A stretch of 64,000 nucleotides of DNA from Afipia sp. Lineage in GTDB: Bacteria > Pseudomonadota > Alphaproteobacteria > Rhizobiales > Xanthobacteraceae. The notes under the pieces are model-generated. The model did no database searches. It saw nothing but the letters and a program-made list of their open reading frames with translations, and was not told the DNA's origin. Below, piece after piece: positions 62,356 to 64,000 of the stretch. A program made the position numbers and the translations under genes. Each line of letters begins with the position of its first letter. Within the stretch, counting starts at the first letter, position 1. Where the stretch lies: assembly GCA_024508675.1 (NCBI GenBank), contig JANINQ010000021.1, forward strand, positions 310,001 through 374,000, read 5' to 3'.

Positions 62356-63513
62356 ATGACGCGGCATATCAAAATCATTGCGGCCATGGTTCTTGCAGGC
62401 TCGGCGGCTTCGCCTGCCCTTGCACAGGACATCAAGCTTCCACCATCAATGGCCTTCACGGCCTATGATACCGGCACCTCCGGCTTCAACATCGCTGTCG
62501 GCGTCGGCAAGATGATGAAGGACAAGTACGGCTCCGACATCCGCGTGCTCCCGGCCGGCAACGACGTGGCGCGCCTCGCCCCGCTGCGCACCAACCGCGC
62601 GGTTCTGGCGTGGATGGGCACGGGTAGCTATTTCGCGCAGGAAGGCGTGTTCGAATTCGGCGTCAAGGAATGGGGTCCGCAGGCGCTGCAGATGACCCTC
62701 TCGACCGTCGACTGCAACGGCCTGTCGGTCGGCGTCACAAAAGACTCCGGCGTGAAAGAGTGGAAAGACTTCAAGGGTAAGCGGCTTGGCTTCGTGGTCG
62801 GCTCGCCCGCTCTGAACCAGAACGCTCTGGCGATCATCGCCTATGGCGGCCTCACCCAGAAGGACGTGAAGATCGTCGAATTCGCGAGCTATGGCGCTAT
62901 GTGGAAAGGCCTCCTGAACAACGACGCCGACGGCGCATTCGGTTCGACGGTGACCGGCCCTGCCAAGGAAGTAGAAACGTCGCCGCGTGGTCTGGTCTGG
63001 CCCGAACTGCCGCCGGAAGACAAGGCCGCGTGGGAGCGCGTCAGAAAGGTCGGCGCGTTCTTCAATCCGCACGTCACGTCCTGCGGCGCGGGGATCAGCG
63101 CGTCGGCTCCGCTCAAGCTCGCGGCCTATCCTTATCCGATCGCCACGACCTATGCGACACAGTCTGCGGATCAGGTCTACGCCATCACAAAGGCGATGAT
63201 CGCCGGCTACGATGCCTACAAGGACTCCGCGCCTGGCGCATCCGGCCTCGACGTCAAGAAGCAGACCAAGAAGTGGGTGATTCCGTATCACCCCGGCGCA
63301 GCAAAGGCGCTGAAGGAAGCCGGCCAGTGGAGCGACGACGACGAGAAGTATAACAACGACCTGATCAAGCGGCAGGGCGTTCTGGCTGACGCATGGAAGG
63401 CCTACAACACCGCGACCGCGCCGGGTGAGCCCGCGGCATTCCTCTCCGGATGGATGGCAGCGCGTAAGGCCGCCCTTGCCAAGGCCAACATGCCGAATGG
63501 ATTCGAGGACTAA
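62356..63513 (+). CDS. TAXI family TRAP transporter solute-binding protein
   Basis: A periplasmic binding protein of 385 residues. The signal peptide is MTRHIKIIAAMVLAGSAASP, cleaved after ALA, giving mature QDIKLP. The TAXI pattern includes FTAYDTGTSGFNIAVGVGKM, VLPAGNDVARLAPLRTNRAV, LGFVVGSPALNQNALAIIAY and ATTYATQSADQVYAITKAMI. It delivers a substrate to the adjacent TRAP permease using an ion gradient. The ligand is unknown; TAXI systems carry dicarboxylates, glutamate or related compounds. AGGGGAA before the ATG at 62356 supports the start. Confidence 0.9.
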   Translation: MTRHIKIIAAMVLAGSAASPALAQDIKLPPSMAFTAYDTGTSGFNIAVGVGKMMKDKYGSDIRVLPAGNDVARLAPLRTNRAVLAWMGTGSYFAQEGVFEFGVKEWGPQALQMTLSTVDCNGLSVGVTKDSGVKEWKDFKGKRLGFVVGSPALNQNALAIIAYGGLTQKDVKIVEFASYGAMWKGLLNNDADGAFGSTVTGPAKEVETSPRGLVWPELPPEDKAAWERVRKVGAFFNPHVTSCGAGISASAPLKLAAYPYPIATTYATQSADQVYAITKAMIAGYDAYKDSAPGASGLDVKKQTKKWVIPYHPGAAKALKEAGQWSDDDEKYNNDLIKRQGVLADAWKAYNTATAPGEPAAFLSGWMAARKAALAKANMPNGFED

Positions 63514-63566
63514 TACCTTCGATTCCGGCCATCGGACGTCGTCAACACTCTACTTCGGTATCGCCA

Positions 63567-64000
63567 ATGTCAGCTTCGTCCGATAACACCCAGAACGTGG
63601 CAGCCGCATCCGGTGCGGCTGCCACCATAGCCTCCGCGCAAAAAAGGGTCGTGTTCGATGACCCTCATGCCGGCACAGGCGGGTTACAGGAAGCGGAAGT
63701 TACGCGCGTCCGCACTCTTCGCGGCGGATGGCGCTGGGCGCTCATCGTCGCCACCGCAGCAACCATCCTGCTTTGCATCAATCAGCAATTCGCCCTTCGC
63801 TTCTTTGTCGATTACACCCAGCTCAACACCGAATATTTTTATCTGCTGATCGCACTGATGCTGCCGTTCACCTTCCTGATCTTTCCGGGATCGGAGAAGG
63901 CGTCGCTCGACCGCATCCCCTGGTATGACGTTGCTCTGTTTGTCGGGACATTCGGCGCCGCCATCTACCTGATGGCGAATATCCGGCAGGCAGCCGCGCT
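63567..64000 (+). CDS. TRAP transporter fused permease, N-terminal part
   Basis: The frame opens at ATG 63567 and runs off the right edge after 144 residues. It starts with a soluble region of about 55 residues, then has hydrophobic helices (WALIVATAATILLCINQQFA, YFYLLIALMLPFTFLIFPGS, VALFVGTFGAAIYLMANI). This is the N-terminus of the 4TM/12TM fused permeases that partner TAXI binding proteins. It lies 53 bp after the solute-binding gene on the same strand. The rest of the gene is outside the window. Confidence 0.82.
   Translation, partial: MSASSDNTQNVAAASGAAATIASAQKRVVFDDPHAGTGGLQEAEVTRVRTLRGGWRWALIVATAATILLCINQQFALRFFVDYTQLNTEYFYLLIALMLPFTFLIFPGSEKASLDRIPWYDVALFVGTFGAAIYLMANIRQAAA

Overview
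The window is about 64 kb of GC-rich chromosome from an alphaproteobacterium of the Bradyrhizobium / Rhodopseudomonas / Nitrobacter / Afipia group (Nitrobacteraceae). Evidence for this: a MucR/Ros-type regulator, a TIGR03808/TIGR03809 gene pair, an EcfF/OsrA-type (SigF/NrsF) sigma/anti-sigma pair, DUF2336 and DUF6456 proteins, an imuA-imuB-dnaE2 mutagenesis cassette with an alphaproteobacterial SOS box, and palindromic intergenic repeats of the kind scattered through these genomes. The genus cannot be fixed from the sequence alone. I saw no rRNA, tRNA, CRISPR array, insertion sequence or prophage gene.

Layout. 0-11 kb: a DUF1214/DUF1254 pair, a TerC membrane protein, small conserved proteins, a DivJ-like histidine kinase overlapping a peptidoglycan-binding protein gene, SufE, a DUF6456 protein and MucR. 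11-18 kb: a GT39-like membrane glycosyltransferase, a class II aldolase, an M20 dipeptidase and a HerA-like ATPase. 18-20.5 kb: a folate operon (DUF4332-folP-folB-folK). 20.5-27 kb: the methylmalonyl-CoA mutase block (small subunit, a GFA zinc protein, large subunit, MeaB GTPase, pyroglutamyl peptidase). 27-30 kb: a Bcr/CflA exporter and the TIGR03808/03809 pair.

30-36 kb holds the most unusual set. On one strand lie an ECF sigma factor, its membrane anti-sigma factor, a secreted subtilase, an OmpA-family protein and a secreted protein with two CXXCH haem motifs and a DUF4384-like domain. The periplasmic part of the anti-sigma factor looks like a subtilase propeptide (I9-like) domain. This suggests, as inference only, that the co-encoded protease and the sigma switch interact. 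36-40.7 kb: a diguanylate cyclase, a second DUF2336 protein, and the EcfF/OsrA pair with a matching candidate promoter.

40.7-51 kb: enoyl-CoA hydratase, two long palindromic elements that supply the stop codons of both flanking genes, an acetyl-CoA hydrolase/transferase-family protein, TolC, an HME-type RND pump with its adaptor, and a CaiB/BaiF CoA-transferase whose lobes appear in permuted order. 51-57 kb: dnaE2-imuB-imuA with a SOS box. 57-64 kb: an M20 amidohydrolase, a GMC oxidoreductase, a palindromic repeat pair, an acyl-CoA carboxylase carboxyltransferase divergent from a 73-residue biotin carrier, and a TAXI-type TRAP transporter cut by the window edge. The carboxylase and the mutase block could together form a propionyl-CoA to succinyl-CoA route, although no biotin carboxylase or epimerase gene is in the window.
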